Notes under the pieces: generated by a model
What the model saw: only the letters and a program-made list of their open reading frames with translations
What the model was told of the DNA's origin: nothing
Databases searched by the model: none
Shown: piece after piece, positions 42,965-51,458 of the stretch
Layout of the letters: every line of letters begins with the position of its first letter
Numbering within the stretch: the first letter of the stretch is position 1
Made by a program: the position numbers and the translations under genes
Source: Sinomonas sp. ASV322
Lineage (GTDB): Bacteria > Actinomycetota > Actinomycetes > Actinomycetales > Micrococcaceae
Direction of reading: 5' to 3'
DNA length: 64,000 nucleotides
Assembly: GCF_030908245.1 (NCBI RefSeq)
Contig: NZ_JAVFJJ010000014.1
Location: forward strand, 24,117-88,116

Positions 42965-44917
42965 CTAAAAGGGCGGAGGATCGGAGCTCCGTCCGTGCAT
43001 CGCAGCGCCGCCGTCGCCAACCGCGTCCGCCGAGGACTCTCCCGTTCCCGCCGCGCGTTGCCCTGAAGCCGAGGGTTCCCCTACACCCACCACGCGTTGT
43101 CCTGAAGCCGAGCGTTCCCCTACTCCCGCCGCGCGCTGTCCTGAAGCCGAGCGTTCCCCTACTCCCGCCGCGCGCTGTCCTGAAGCCGAGCGTTCCCCTA
43201 CTCCCGCCGCGCGTTGCCCTACTCCCACCACGCGTTCCCCCACGGCCTGGTCTTTCTCGTCGTCACAGTCAGAAAGCTCCGCCAGATCGACGCCGGCGGG
43301 TCCTGCGACGGCACGACCTCCCAACGGCGAGACCCAGATGATGTCGGAGACTCCGCCGTCATTCGTTCGGTCCCTCGTTCGCGGAGGGAGCCGTTGCGCG
43401 TTCCAGTGCCCGAGACTCTTGAGCGCGTGATGCTTGGTGCAAAGCGCCTGCAGATTGTCCGAATCAGTGTGGCCGCCGTCCTGCCATTCGACCATGTGAT
43501 CGATCTCGGCAGTTCGGGCGGGCCGCGCGCAGCCAGGGAATTGGCAGGTGCCGTCCCGATACTCGATGAAGCGACGGAGTCCCTTCGGCGGGCGATACGC
43601 AGTTCTCCCGAGAACGAGGGGAACGCCGTCGACGCTCGTCGCGAGCCGCTGCCACGTGGGCGCGGCGAGGGCAAGGTTGCGCGCGGTCCCCGCGTCCACG
43701 ACGCCATATCCTTCGAGTTGAGCGTGTTCATCATTCGCACCGAGCAGCGTTGCCGCGGAAATGTGGACCACGATCTCTGCTGTGGGCCGCGGGACGCCCA
43801 CAATCGGTGCGCCTGCGATGCCCGAGTCCGCGTTCGTGGCGCCCACCCCGGGGACGAGAGCTCGACCTCCGGAGTAACCAGCGTCTGCAACGCCGCCAGA
43901 CCCGCCGTCGCCCGCACCGCTCCCGACCGAACCGGCACAGAGTGCACCTGCGGCCTCCCCGCCGTCGCCCGCACCACCCGCGCCAGCGGCGCAGCCAGAC
44001 ATTCCGTCCCATGCGACGCTCCCGACACGACCGGCGCCGTCGGGGGCATGAATGCCAGAGGGCTCAGAGGTCTGATCGCCGAGAACGAGGCAGGCCAGCG
44101 CGTCTGCCCGCAGCTGAGGAAGGGTACGCCCGTCTTCCGGGTCAGCGCCGCGCTGGGCCCGAGCGAGGGCATCGAGCCGGTTGAACGCGGCGAGCCCTGC
44201 CTCTGCGGGGATGAAAGCGCTCAGAGTGCACATGCCGTCAGGCTCGGGCCGGAATGCGACATGCCGATCGGCCTTCGCTCGTGCCTTGCGCGAGCGAAGC
44301 GACTCGGGATGAAGTTTCTCCCGGAGAGCCCGAACGGCGCGCCGGAACTCAGCAGCAGTGCGCTTGCGTCCCGTGCGCGTCTCGAGGCGCCCCAGGGCCT
44401 TGATCCCGAACTCCTCGGCGACGCCCTCAGGCAGCGTCGCAGTTTCTTCTGTCACGGCGCGGGCATGAGCCTCGGACAAGATGCCGCCCTCAAGCCGTTG
44501 GAGCACGGCGAGCTGGGGCCCGCAAAGTGCCTCGGAGGACCTCACGAGCCGTGCCGCCGCCATCTCCGAAATGCACTCGGCCACCGCGACCTCCGACACG
44601 GCGAGCGCGTGCGCGACGTCGCCGTTGAACCGCACCGGCTGGCCTTCCGCCTGGCCTGCCCATTTCTCCGCCGTCTGGCGCGCATCCTCTTCGAACCCGA
44701 CGCGAATGCGTTCGACCGCAAGAGCCTCGAGAGCACCAAGGAAAGAGCGGACTCGCCCGATATCGACAAGCACGCGCCGCGCCTGCTCAGCCGAGAGGAC
44801 GGTCGGATCCGGATGCCATAGGGACCCCTCGAGATGCGAATCCGGCCACGGCTCGTAGACGACGGCGTCCCAACGCTTCGCCGCGGCCATCTGGCCTGAA
44901 TCTAGATCCCTGAGCAT
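42965..44917 (-). CDS. 13E12/DUF222 HNH endonuclease with repetitive C-terminus
   Basis: 650 residues. The N-terminal DUF222 domain (residues about 30-300) is followed by a low-complexity Gly/Ala linker and an HNH nuclease (CQFPGCARPARTAEIDH, then NLQALCTKHHALKS). The last 110 residues are 13-residue repeats of the type GVGERSASGQRAA, encoded by a 39-bp minisatellite. Members of this family are multicopy in actinobacteria and are thought to be mobile or DNA-modifying. No intron or intein context is visible. Confidence 0.85.
   Translation of the reverse strand: MLRDLDSGQMAAAKRWDAVVYEPWPDSHLEGSLWHPDPTVLSAEQARRVLVDIGRVRSFLGALEALAVERIRVGFEEDARQTAEKWAGQAEGQPVRFNGDVAHALAVSEVAVAECISEMAAARLVRSSEALCGPQLAVLQRLEGGILSEAHARAVTEETATLPEGVAEEFGIKALGRLETRTGRKRTAAEFRRAVRALREKLHPESLRSRKARAKADRHVAFRPEPDGMCTLSAFIPAEAGLAAFNRLDALARAQRGADPEDGRTLPQLRADALACLVLGDQTSEPSGIHAPDGAGRVGSVAWDGMSGCAAGAGGAGDGGEAAGALCAGSVGSGAGDGGSGGVADAGYSGGRALVPGVGATNADSGIAGAPIVGVPRPTAEIVVHISAATLLGANDEHAQLEGYGVVDAGTARNLALAAPTWQRLATSVDGVPLVLGRTAYRPPKGLRRFIEYRDGTCQFPGCARPARTAEIDHMVEWQDGGHTDSDNLQALCTKHHALKSLGHWNAQRLPPRTRDRTNDGGVSDIIWVSPLGGRAVAGPAGVDLAELSDCDDEKDQAVGERVVGVGQRAAGVGERSASGQRAAGVGERSASGQRAAGVGERSASGQRVVGVGEPSASGQRAAGTGESSADAVGDGGAAMHGRSSDPPPF
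43063..43218 (+). repeat. 39-bp tandem repeat, four copies, in the HNH gene
   Basis: Units start at 43063, 43102, 43141 and 43180, each beginning CTGAAGCCGAG. The middle two are identical and the outer two differ at a few bases. The period is 13 codons, so copy number can change without frameshift. Confidence 0.92.
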
Positions 44918-45037
44918 CGATGTCCCCCATCATCGAACCTTTGCACGCAATACTATCAGAGATCGAGCCTTGTATCGAATATAGATTCGACTGATGGTGA
45001 AGTTCGTTCCTGTGAAAACTGCGGCGACGCGCTTCAG

Positions 45038-45622
45038 CTACGAATCGATCACCGTCATCACGCCCGACGGCTCGTCAAGTGCGTCCGCAGTGATGCGCGC
45101 GGCTTCATCGATCTGCACTCGAGGATGCCCTGGCGGCGCGTCCGGGTAGAACGTCCCGGGCCCATAGAACTGGCCGTAGCGCAGCACGAGCCCGCTCACT
45201 CCCAAGACGGCGCGCTCGAGCTCGTCGACGGCCTCCGCTCCGGGCCCGGCTGGCAGCTCCCACGCGACGCTCTGCGCGATGACCTTCGGATGGCCAGCCG
45301 CCTCGGCAGCATCGAGAAGATGACGTGTTCCTTCCCGGCGGATCCGCGCGTTGTCGTCGCGCTTCGCGGGAAGAGATGCGGCGTCGTCCGGGAGATCGGT
45401 CAGCTGGTGCATGAGCACGCTGGGCGCGAAATCGACGACGGCCGCGATCACTGCGTCGCGATCGTAGACATCGCACACAACGGGAAGGGCCCCGACCTCG
45501 CGCAGCCATGCGGCCCCACCCGCGGAACGGGTCATGCCCGCCACGACGTGGCCCGCGGCAACCAGCCTCGGCACGAGGCGCTGACCAATGACGCCGGTGG
45601 CCCCGGCCACGAAGATGCGCAT
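45038..45622 (-). CDS. Short NAD(P)-dependent epimerase/dehydratase-like protein
   Basis: 194 residues from the ATG at 45622 (GGGGTG upstream). The Rossmann motif is MRIFVAGATGVIGQRLVPRL, then the extended-SDR-like RYGQFYGPGTFYPDAPP. It is shorter than the usual 280-320 residues, yet ends in the ALDEPSGVMTVIDS form normally seen at the end of this subgroup, so it may lack a central section rather than its C-terminus. Substrate unknown. The 120 bp on its 3' side, up to the HNH gene start, hold nothing recognisable. Confidence 0.75.
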   Translation of the reverse strand: MRIFVAGATGVIGQRLVPRLVAAGHVVAGMTRSAGGAAWLREVGALPVVCDVYDRDAVIAAVVDFAPSVLMHQLTDLPDDAASLPAKRDDNARIRREGTRHLLDAAEAAGHPKVIAQSVAWELPAGPGAEAVDELERAVLGVSGLVLRYGQFYGPGTFYPDAPPGHPRVQIDEAARITADALDEPSGVMTVIDS

Positions 45623-45707
45623 GGCACCCCACTGTACGGCCCAGACGCGGAACACAGCCGATGCAGGTCAGGGAGCGGTCGCGCGGAAGGAGGGCCGACG
45701 CAAAGAA

Positions 45708-45736
45708 CGGCCGCGGTGCCCGAGGCGCCGCGGCCG
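45708..45736 (-). terminator. Terminator of the SPW-protein gene
   Basis: CGGCCGCGG (45708-45716) and CCGCGGCCG (45728-45736) are perfect reverse complements. On the minus strand TTCTTT follows the stem. Confidence 0.65.
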
Positions 45737-45758
45737 CTCCGTGAAACGGGATTCCCAA

Positions 45759-46115
45759 TCAGTGCGAGGGCATCATCTTGTGATGCGTGTCGATAGCCGG
45801 CTTGATGGCAGCCGCGGTCACGCCCGCAGCAACGATGCCAGCGATCCAGGATGTCCAGGCCGCACCAGAGGAGCCGGTGTACGACCCAATCCACGGAGAC
45901 ACGAACAGCAGAACGCCGAAAGCAGCCTGCACGTACTCGAGCCACGGTGTGCCCGGCATGGACAGGTTCAGCACAGCTGAAGCGATCAGCAGGATGCCGA
46001 AGACGATCATGAGAGACGTCGCCGCAGCAGACGGCATGGTCACGATCACCGAAAGAGCGGCAACCAGACCGCAGACCCCTGCGACATAGTCTTCCCAGCG
46101 CATCCACTTCTTCAT
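45759..46115 (-). CDS. SPW-repeat membrane protein
   Basis: 118 residues, four hydrophobic segments. The SPW motif occurs once clearly (LLFVSPWIGSYTG) and its degenerate partner earlier (LEYVQAAFG region). The N-terminus MKKWMRWEDYVAGVCGLVAAL is typical of SPW-containing proteins of unknown function. GGGAGGGAG precedes the start. A hairpin (CCCCCGG/CCGGGGG near 46143-46160) lies upstream in an otherwise empty 170-bp gap. Confidence 0.8.
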   Translation of the reverse strand: MKKWMRWEDYVAGVCGLVAALSVIVTMPSAAATSLMIVFGILLIASAVLNLSMPGTPWLEYVQAAFGVLLFVSPWIGSYTGSSGAAWTSWIAGIVAAGVTAAAIKPAIDTHHKMMPSH

Positions 46116-46289
46116 ATGGGTTACTCCCTCCCAACTATCCGCACCCCCGGACTCCCGGGGGAGCCGGTCAGTGGCGGTAGTCGGTGCTTCCGCGCCGGCA
46201 CCCGTAGCCGCTGGCCTCTTCCAGTACACGACGTTGAACGCATGCTGTAAAGGGCACATAAGATCACGAGCCGAGCAAGGTTTTGGGGC

Positions 46290-47228
46290 TCACACGCCCC
46301 GAGAACGCCACCATTCGATGGTCGCAGCGGCCGCCACGGGCAGCGGAGTGGGCTCCATCCCGAGCAGCCTCTGCGTCTCAGCGGAATCCATGACGAACGG
46401 CCGATCGAATTGGTAGAGCATCTCCGACACCGAGCGCATGAGCGGGGCTCCAACGCCAACGAGTCGCACGACCCACCCGGGAATGGCCGAGACGCGAGGC
46501 TCGGGCAGGCCGGCGGCTGTCGCGAACGCCCGGGCCATCTCGCGCTGGGTGAACGCGGGGAGGGTGGGCGCATGCAGCACTCGGTTCCAGAGCTCGCGAT
46601 GGCGGGCCGCAGCGACCATCGCGGCGGCCATGTCGGGGACATACGTGAAGGAATGCGGCTGGTCGGCGCTGCCGATGACCTGAACGCCCTTCCGAGCGAG
46701 GATGCGCGGCACCATGCGGTCGCCGACGTGCGAATTGAGGACGAGCGGCCCGAAGAAGTCGCCCGCAGCCATGGTCACAGTGTTGGCCGCGTGCGCCTCT
46801 CGCTCGCGGATGAGCTGGGTCCGGACGCCGCGCTTGCCGCCGACGGCGTCCCGCGGCGAATCCTCGGTCATGGGCTCGTCGGGGCGTGAGTACGCGTAGA
46901 GGTTCTCGGCGAAGACGACGACGGCGGAGGCCCCTGCGGCGGACCACGCGGCGTCGAGCACCGAGCGCTGGGCGGGCGGGAGCTCCGCGGCCCAGACCTT
47001 CGCGAAGTAGGGCGCATTGAGGGCGTAGAACACGGCCGTGGCGCCGTCGAACGCCTCGGCGAGCCGGGCGCCGTCGTTCGCATCCACGGCGCGGCGCTCG
47101 ATGAGGGGGTGCTCGGGGCCGCCCCCCGAGCGCGTGAGCACTGTGACGCGCTCGCCTTGGGCAGCGAGCTGGGCGGCGACAGTCGAGCCGACGGGGCCCG
47201 AACCGATCACAACGTAAGTCGAGGACAT
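46290..47228 (-). CDS. NAD(P)-binding reductase/epimerase (NmrA-like)
   Basis: 312 residues. The cofactor motif is YVVIGSGPVGSTVAAQLAAQG, and the middle contains VFAENLYAYSRPDEPMTEDS as in actinobacterial NAD-dependent epimerase/NmrA proteins. The C-terminus is a helical cap. It faces a TetR-family gene, with two palindromes in the 130-bp gap, so it is probably the repressor's target. The substrate is unknown. Confidence 0.82.
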   Translation of the reverse strand: MSSTYVVIGSGPVGSTVAAQLAAQGERVTVLTRSGGGPEHPLIERRAVDANDGARLAEAFDGATAVFYALNAPYFAKVWAAELPPAQRSVLDAAWSAAGASAVVVFAENLYAYSRPDEPMTEDSPRDAVGGKRGVRTQLIREREAHAANTVTMAAGDFFGPLVLNSHVGDRMVPRILARKGVQVIGSADQPHSFTYVPDMAAAMVAAARHRELWNRVLHAPTLPAFTQREMARAFATAAGLPEPRVSAIPGWVVRLVGVGAPLMRSVSEMLYQFDRPFVMDSAETQRLLGMEPTPLPVAAAATIEWWRSRGV

Positions 47229-47243
47229 CGGATTTCCTTCGTT

Positions 47244-47264
47244 TGAGAGAGCGCTGCTCTCTCA
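47244..47264. promoter_or_regulatory. Palindromic operator next to NmrA-like gene
   Basis: TGAGAGAGC (47244-47252) and GCTCTCTCA (47256-47264) with a 3-bp centre GCT: perfect 9-bp arms 16 bp before the NmrA-like start. A TetR-type operator. Confidence 0.7.
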
Positions 47265-47291
47265 GTCTGGAGAGCGGATCCACGGAAGTCA

Positions 47292-47323
47292 AGAGCAGTG
47301 CTCACAAAAGTGAGCGTCGCTCT
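47292..47323. promoter_or_regulatory. Second palindromic site in the NmrA/TetR gap
   Basis: AGAGCAGTGCTCAC (47292-47305) and GTGAGCGTCGCTCT (47310-47323), 11 of 14 matching, around AAAA. The core GCTCAC/GTGAGC is exact. It shares the GAGC/GCTC half-sites of the first palindrome, so the same regulator may bind both. Confidence 0.6.
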
Positions 47324-47358
47324 AGACCGGCAGGGCCGCGGGTGGCAGAGTGAAGCGC

Positions 47359-48063
47359 ATGCCAGCTTCTCCCCGGGCGAAGGCCAGAGCCCAGACGATG
47401 ACGGACATCCTCCGGCTCGGGCGTGAGCACCTCGCGACCCATGGCGCAGCGGCGCTGAGCCTGCGCGCGATCGCGCGCGAACTCGGCCTCGTCTCGTCGG
47501 CCGTCTACCGCTACGTCGCGAGCCGCGACGAGCTGCTCACGCTCCTCGTCATCGACGCGTACTCGGACCTGGGCAACGCCGTCGACGCCGCCGTCGACCG
47601 CGTTGCGAGCTCGCACCCCACCGACTATCGCGCGCAGTTCACGGCCCTCGGAATCGCCGTGCGCGAGTGGGCCCTGCGCGAGCCCGCACGCTACGGCCTC
47701 ATCTTCGGGACCCCCGTGCCGGGGTACGCGGCACCGACCGAGCGGACGACCGCGCCGGGCACGCGCGTCGTCGTGCGGCTCATCGGGATCTTCGACGCCG
47801 CGTGGCGGGCGGGGAACCGGCCGAACGACGGCGGCCGCCCCGTGAGCGGTCGACTCGCCGAAGACATTGCTCGGATCCGCGGAGAGGGTGAACTCAGCGT
47901 CGGCGACGAGGCCATCGCGACCGGCGTCCTCGTGTGGACGTCGCTCTTCGGAGCCGTGACGTTCGAGGTGTTCGGCCAGTACGGCCCGGGCACCTTCACG
48001 GACCTCGAGCAGCTCTTCCGCCGCAGCCTCGATCTCCTCGCGGACCTCGGCGGCCTCGGCTGA
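47359..48063 (+). CDS. TetR-family regulator
   Basis: 234 residues. Helix-turn-helix LRAIARELGLVSSAVYRYVAS lies at about 38-58, and the C-terminal domain has the WALREPARYGLIFGTPVPGY segment of the TetR group with a WHG-type ligand domain. The ATG at 47359 is used; a GTG nine bases earlier is possible. It is divergent from the NmrA-like gene and probably regulates it and itself through the two palindromes between. Confidence 0.87.
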   Translation: MPASPRAKARAQTMTDILRLGREHLATHGAAALSLRAIARELGLVSSAVYRYVASRDELLTLLVIDAYSDLGNAVDAAVDRVASSHPTDYRAQFTALGIAVREWALREPARYGLIFGTPVPGYAAPTERTTAPGTRVVVRLIGIFDAAWRAGNRPNDGGRPVSGRLAEDIARIRGEGELSVGDEAIATGVLVWTSLFGAVTFEVFGQYGPGTFTDLEQLFRRSLDLLADLGGLG

Positions 48064-48192
48064 CCGGATGCGGCTGAGCAAGCCCGACCGAGGCCGCAGG
48101 CCGAGCCCACGGCCCTAAGGACTCGGCACTATCCTTGCGCATCCATTACGGTTGGCCCCTGACAACGCGAGTCAGACAGAGAGGACAGCCCG

Positions 48193-48699
48193 ATGACGGC
48201 CACCCAGCGGCCGCGCGGAGCGCACTCGGCCCACGAGTCCGCAGATCCGTCCGGCTCCGGCGGGCTTCAAGAACGACTGCTCGCTGGACTCGGGCTCAGT
48301 GGCTCCGAATATGTCGACGTTCTCATGAGATCTCGACGCGCCGCCGCGACGGGCGCAGCCAAGGACGACAGCGGCGTGCCCGCCTGGGTGAAGGACGCAA
48401 TCCTCGACCCCACCGAGCCGACGTTCGAGACCGCCCCCGTCGCGATCGCCGTCGCCGACTCGGCCGTCGCGGCGTTCCTGAACCTCGCCCCGGACGCCAT
48501 CGCCGACGGCTACCACGCAGCGCACCGCAAATACCCCGACCTCGGCGTTGACGACACGTGCGCCGTGTCGCTGCGCGCACTCAACATCAAATGCCGCGCG
48601 GTCAAGGACGTCGCCCACGGGAAGCCTGTGGCCCCCGTGGGCTATGCCGTGTTCGTGATCGATCTGCTCGACCCGTCCCGCATCACCAAGGTCGCGTGA
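48193..48699 (+). CDS. Hypothetical protein
   Basis: 168 residues, not recognised. No signal peptide or membrane helix. A polar N-terminal 25 residues precede a compact, alternately acidic and hydrophobic body (FETAPVAIAVADSAVAAFLN, then CAVSLRALNIKCRAVKDVAHG) that is probably folded and cytosolic. It stands alone between TetR and the CmtR-like operon, with good GC3 and a clear ATG. Confidence 0.62.
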   Translation: MTATQRPRGAHSAHESADPSGSGGLQERLLAGLGLSGSEYVDVLMRSRRAAATGAAKDDSGVPAWVKDAILDPTEPTFETAPVAIAVADSAVAAFLNLAPDAIADGYHAAHRKYPDLGVDDTCAVSLRALNIKCRAVKDVAHGKPVAPVGYAVFVIDLLDPSRITKVA

Positions 48700-48751
48700 T
48701 CGGCGCGTCGGCCCGATGCCGGACTCCCCGCCGTCGGCCGACCTTTGTTAC

Positions 48752-48768
48752 ATGATTTTCTGTATCAT
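48752..48768. promoter_or_regulatory. CmtR-like operator
   Basis: ATGAT (48752-48756) and ATCAT (48764-48768) flank 7 AT-rich bases, 6 nt before the regulator's GTG. It is the most AT-rich stretch nearby and probably overlaps the promoter, as in autoregulated ArsR-family operons. Confidence 0.55.
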
Positions 48769-48774
48769 TGAACC

Positions 48775-49101
48775 GTGAAGACCTTGACCTCAAGCGGCGT
48801 CCTGGCGCGCTTCGGCAAGGCGCTCGCGGATCCGACCCGGGCGTCCGTGCTCATGCGTTTGAAAGACGGTCCCGCCTACTCCGGCGAGCTGGCCGAGCTC
48901 ATCGGGGTGAGCCGGCAGGTCCTCTCGAATCATCTCGCGTGCCTGCGGGATTGCGGGCTCGCGGTCGCCGAGCCCGAGGGGCGGCGCGTCCGCTACGAGC
49001 TCTCCGACCCGAAGCTCGCCCATGCCCTCGAGGACCTGCTCGGCGCCATCCTGACGGTGGACTCGGTCTGCTCGTGCGACGTGCCGGAGTGCCCCCAATG
49101 A
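48775..49101 (+). CDS. CmtR-like ArsR-family metal sensor
   Basis: 108 residues from a GTG start. The ArsR winged helix contains HLACLRDCGL, so Cys56 and Cys60 match the CmtR Cys57/Cys61 pair, and the C-terminal CSC (Cys99, Cys101) supplies the third ligand, plus Cys106. CmtR proteins bind Cd(II)/Pb(II) and release DNA. The stop overlaps the efflux gene start (ATGA), so sensor and pump form one operon. Confidence 0.9.
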   Translation: MKTLTSSGVLARFGKALADPTRASVLMRLKDGPAYSGELAELIGVSRQVLSNHLACLRDCGLAVAEPEGRRVRYELSDPKLAHALEDLLGAILTVDSVCSCDVPECPQ

Positions 49102-50012
49102 CCGGCCACGACCACTCGCACGCCGACGCGACCCAAGACCGCAAGCGTCTCGTCGCGGCGCTGTGTGTGACGGTGCTGATCCTCGCCGCCGAGATCGTCG
49201 GCGCGGCCCTGTCCGGCTCGCTGGCCCTCCTGGCCGACGCGGGGCACATGTTCACGGACGCCTCGGGGCTCGTCATCGCCCTCATCGCCGCCTCGTTGGC
49301 CATGCGCCCGGCGACGCCCGAGCGCACGTGGGGATACAAGCGGGCAGAAGTCCTCGCGGCGGCGCTGCAGGCGGGGCTGCTGCTCGTCGTCGGCGGGTTC
49401 GTGCTCGTCGAAGCTGTCCGTCGCCTCATCGAACCGCCGGAAGTCGGCTCGTCGGCGATGCTCTGGTTCGGGATCATCGGGCTGACCGGGAACGCGATCG
49501 CCCTGCTGGTCCTGGCCGCGGGCCGGCACACCAGCTTCAACCTGCGGGCCGCCTTCCTCGAGGTGCTCAACGACGCCCTCGGCTCGGCCGCCGTCATCAT
49601 CGCCGCCGTCGTGATTGCCGTGACGGGCTGGACCCGGGCCGATGCGCTCGTCTCGCTTCTCATCGGGGCCCTCATCGTGCCCCGGACGCTCCGGCTGCTC
49701 AAGGAGACCACCGACGTCCTCCTGGCCGCAACGCCCAAGGGACTCGACCTGCGCAGTGTGCGCGACCACATCCTCGCCCTCCCCCATGTCGTGGACGTGC
49801 ATGACCTGCACGCAACGCTCATCGGCACGGGCACCCCCGTCATCACCGGGCACGTGACGCTCAAGGACGAATGCCTCTCGGACGGGCACTCGCAGGAGAT
49901 CCTCGCCCAGCTGCAGGAATGCGTGGCCGAACACTTCGACGTCCCCGTCGAGCACTCCACGTTCCAGCTCGAGTCGGCGGCTCACCGGGACCAGGAACAC
50001 CTCCACCACTGA
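49098..50012 (+). CDS. Cation diffusion facilitator (CzcD-type) metal exporter
   Basis: 304 residues with a His-rich N-terminus (MTGHDHSHAD), six hydrophobic segments and the metal-site motif LADAGHMFTDASGL (HxxxD). The C-terminal cytoplasmic domain ends in a second His-rich tail (HRDQEHLHH). It exports Zn(II), Cd(II) or related ions by proton exchange. It is translationally coupled to the CmtR-like sensor, which fixes its role as metal resistance. Confidence 0.92.
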   Translation: MTGHDHSHADATQDRKRLVAALCVTVLILAAEIVGAALSGSLALLADAGHMFTDASGLVIALIAASLAMRPATPERTWGYKRAEVLAAALQAGLLLVVGGFVLVEAVRRLIEPPEVGSSAMLWFGIIGLTGNAIALLVLAAGRHTSFNLRAAFLEVLNDALGSAAVIIAAVVIAVTGWTRADALVSLLIGALIVPRTLRLLKETTDVLLAATPKGLDLRSVRDHILALPHVVDVHDLHATLIGTGTPVITGHVTLKDECLSDGHSQEILAQLQECVAEHFDVPVEHSTFQLESAAHRDQEHLHH

Positions 50013-50066
50013 ACTGCGCCGCGACCTGTTCGCAACCGGCAGCGCGCATGTGATGATGAGGCTGCC

Positions 50067-51071
50067 ATGAGTCCCCCCACGGCCCTCGCCTACTGGACCA
50101 CCGGCCCGCACGCCGGGGAGCTGCGTCGCGAGCCGCTGCACGAGCCGGGCCCTGGTGAAGCGCTCGTGCGGGCGCTCTATTCCGGCTACAGCCGCGGGAC
50201 CGAACGGCTCGTCCACGCCAATCGCGTCCCCGAGCGCGTCGCGGAGCTCATGGCCGCGCCGCATCAGGAGGGCGCATTCCCGTGCCCCGTCAAATACGGG
50301 TACCTCTCGGTCGGCGTCGTCGAGGATGGGCCGGCGGACATCCTCGGGCACACGGTCTTCTGCCTCTACCCCCATCAGGACCGCTACGTCGTGCGCGCGG
50401 ACGAGCTCGCCGTCGTCCCCCATGGCGTGCCGGCCCGCCGCGCGGTCCTTGCAGGCGCCGTCGAGACCGCCGTCAACGCACTGTGGGACGCCGCGCCCCG
50501 CCTCGGCGACCGCGTCGCGGTCGTCGGATGTGGCCTCGTGGGCTCGGCGCTGCTCACGCTCTTGCGGCGGTTCCCCCTCGCGCGTCTCGAGGCCATCGAC
50601 AGCGATCCGGCGCGCGCGGGGCTCACCGAGCGGCTCGGGGCCGATTTCGCGCTCCCGGCGGACGCGCACGACGACTGCGACGTCGTGCTCCACTGCTCCG
50701 CGAGCGCCGAGGGCCTCGCGCGGTGCCTCGAACTCGTCGGCGACGACGGCGAGGTGACCGAGCTCTCGTGGTACGGCGATCCGCGCGTCGTCGTGCCCCT
50801 CGGGGCCGACTTCCACGCGCGCCGCCTCTCACTCCGCGCGAGCCAAGTGGGCCAGGTCGCGCTCGCGCGGCGACACCGCCGGACGCGCGCGCAGAGGCTC
50901 GCCTTGGCCCTGGGCCTCCTCGCCGACCCCGTGTACGACGAGTTCCTCGGCGGCCCCTCGGACTTCGCCGAGCTCCCTGCCATCGTCGAGGCGCTTGCGT
51001 CGGGCAGACTCGACGGGCTCTGCCACGTGATCCGCTACCCCGGCGCGGAGGAGGATTCATGTACACCCTGA
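50067..51071 (+). CDS. Zinc-type alcohol dehydrogenase-like protein of the PTPS/glycosyltransferase operon
   Basis: 334 residues. The cofactor domain shows VAVVGCGLVGSALLTLLRR, and the fold follows medium-chain dehydrogenases, though the classic structural-zinc cysteines are absent. The N-terminal YSGYSRGTERLVH is characteristic of a subgroup that occurs next to PTPS-like genes in actinobacteria. Its coding end overlaps the next gene by 13 nt. It probably oxidises or reduces a sugar-like or pterin-like intermediate; the pathway is unknown. Confidence 0.8.
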   Translation: MSPPTALAYWTTGPHAGELRREPLHEPGPGEALVRALYSGYSRGTERLVHANRVPERVAELMAAPHQEGAFPCPVKYGYLSVGVVEDGPADILGHTVFCLYPHQDRYVVRADELAVVPHGVPARRAVLAGAVETAVNALWDAAPRLGDRVAVVGCGLVGSALLTLLRRFPLARLEAIDSDPARAGLTERLGADFALPADAHDDCDVVLHCSASAEGLARCLELVGDDGEVTELSWYGDPRVVVPLGADFHARRLSLRASQVGQVALARRHRRTRAQRLALALGLLADPVYDEFLGGPSDFAELPAIVEALASGRLDGLCHVIRYPGAEEDSCTP

Positions 51072-51448
51072 CCGTGCGCGACCACATCATGATCGCCCAC
51101 AGCCTGCACCGGCCCGAGTTCGGCCCAGCCCGGGCCCTGCACGGCGCGACTTACGTCGTCGAACTCACCGTGCGGGCGCGCGAGCTCGACGAGAACGCGA
51201 CCGTCGTGGACCTGGGCGCCCTCGCCCAGATGCTCTCCGACGTGCTCGCGCCGCTCCGCTACCGCAATCTCGACGAGCACCCCGCGTTCGAGGACCAGCT
51301 CACGACCACCGAGGCCCTCGCCCGGCACGTCGCGGAGGAGGTCGCCGCGCGCCTCGGCTCGCGCGCCGGGAACCGCCTCACGGGACTGAGCGTCGTGCTG
51401 CGCGAGCATCCCGATGCGTGGGCCGGATACAGCCTCGAGCTGCCGTAG
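51059..51448 (+). CDS. Divergent 6-pyruvoyl-tetrahydropterin synthase / QueD-like protein
   Basis: 129 residues. The T-fold is indicated by FGPARALHGATYVVELTV and the closing LREHPDAWAGYSLELP. In QueD/PTPS the zinc is held by one His followed by HGH; here MIAHSL is retained but HGH reads HGA, and the catalytic Cys before it is missing, so classical activity is doubtful. It overlaps the dehydrogenase gene by 13 nt and is followed 10 nt later by the glycosyltransferase, so the three genes form one operon. Confidence 0.8.
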   Translation: MYTLTVRDHIMIAHSLHRPEFGPARALHGATYVVELTVRARELDENATVVDLGALAQMLSDVLAPLRYRNLDEHPAFEDQLTTTEALARHVAEEVAARLGSRAGNRLTGLSVVLREHPDAWAGYSLELP

Positions 51449-51458
51449 CCTGGCCTCG

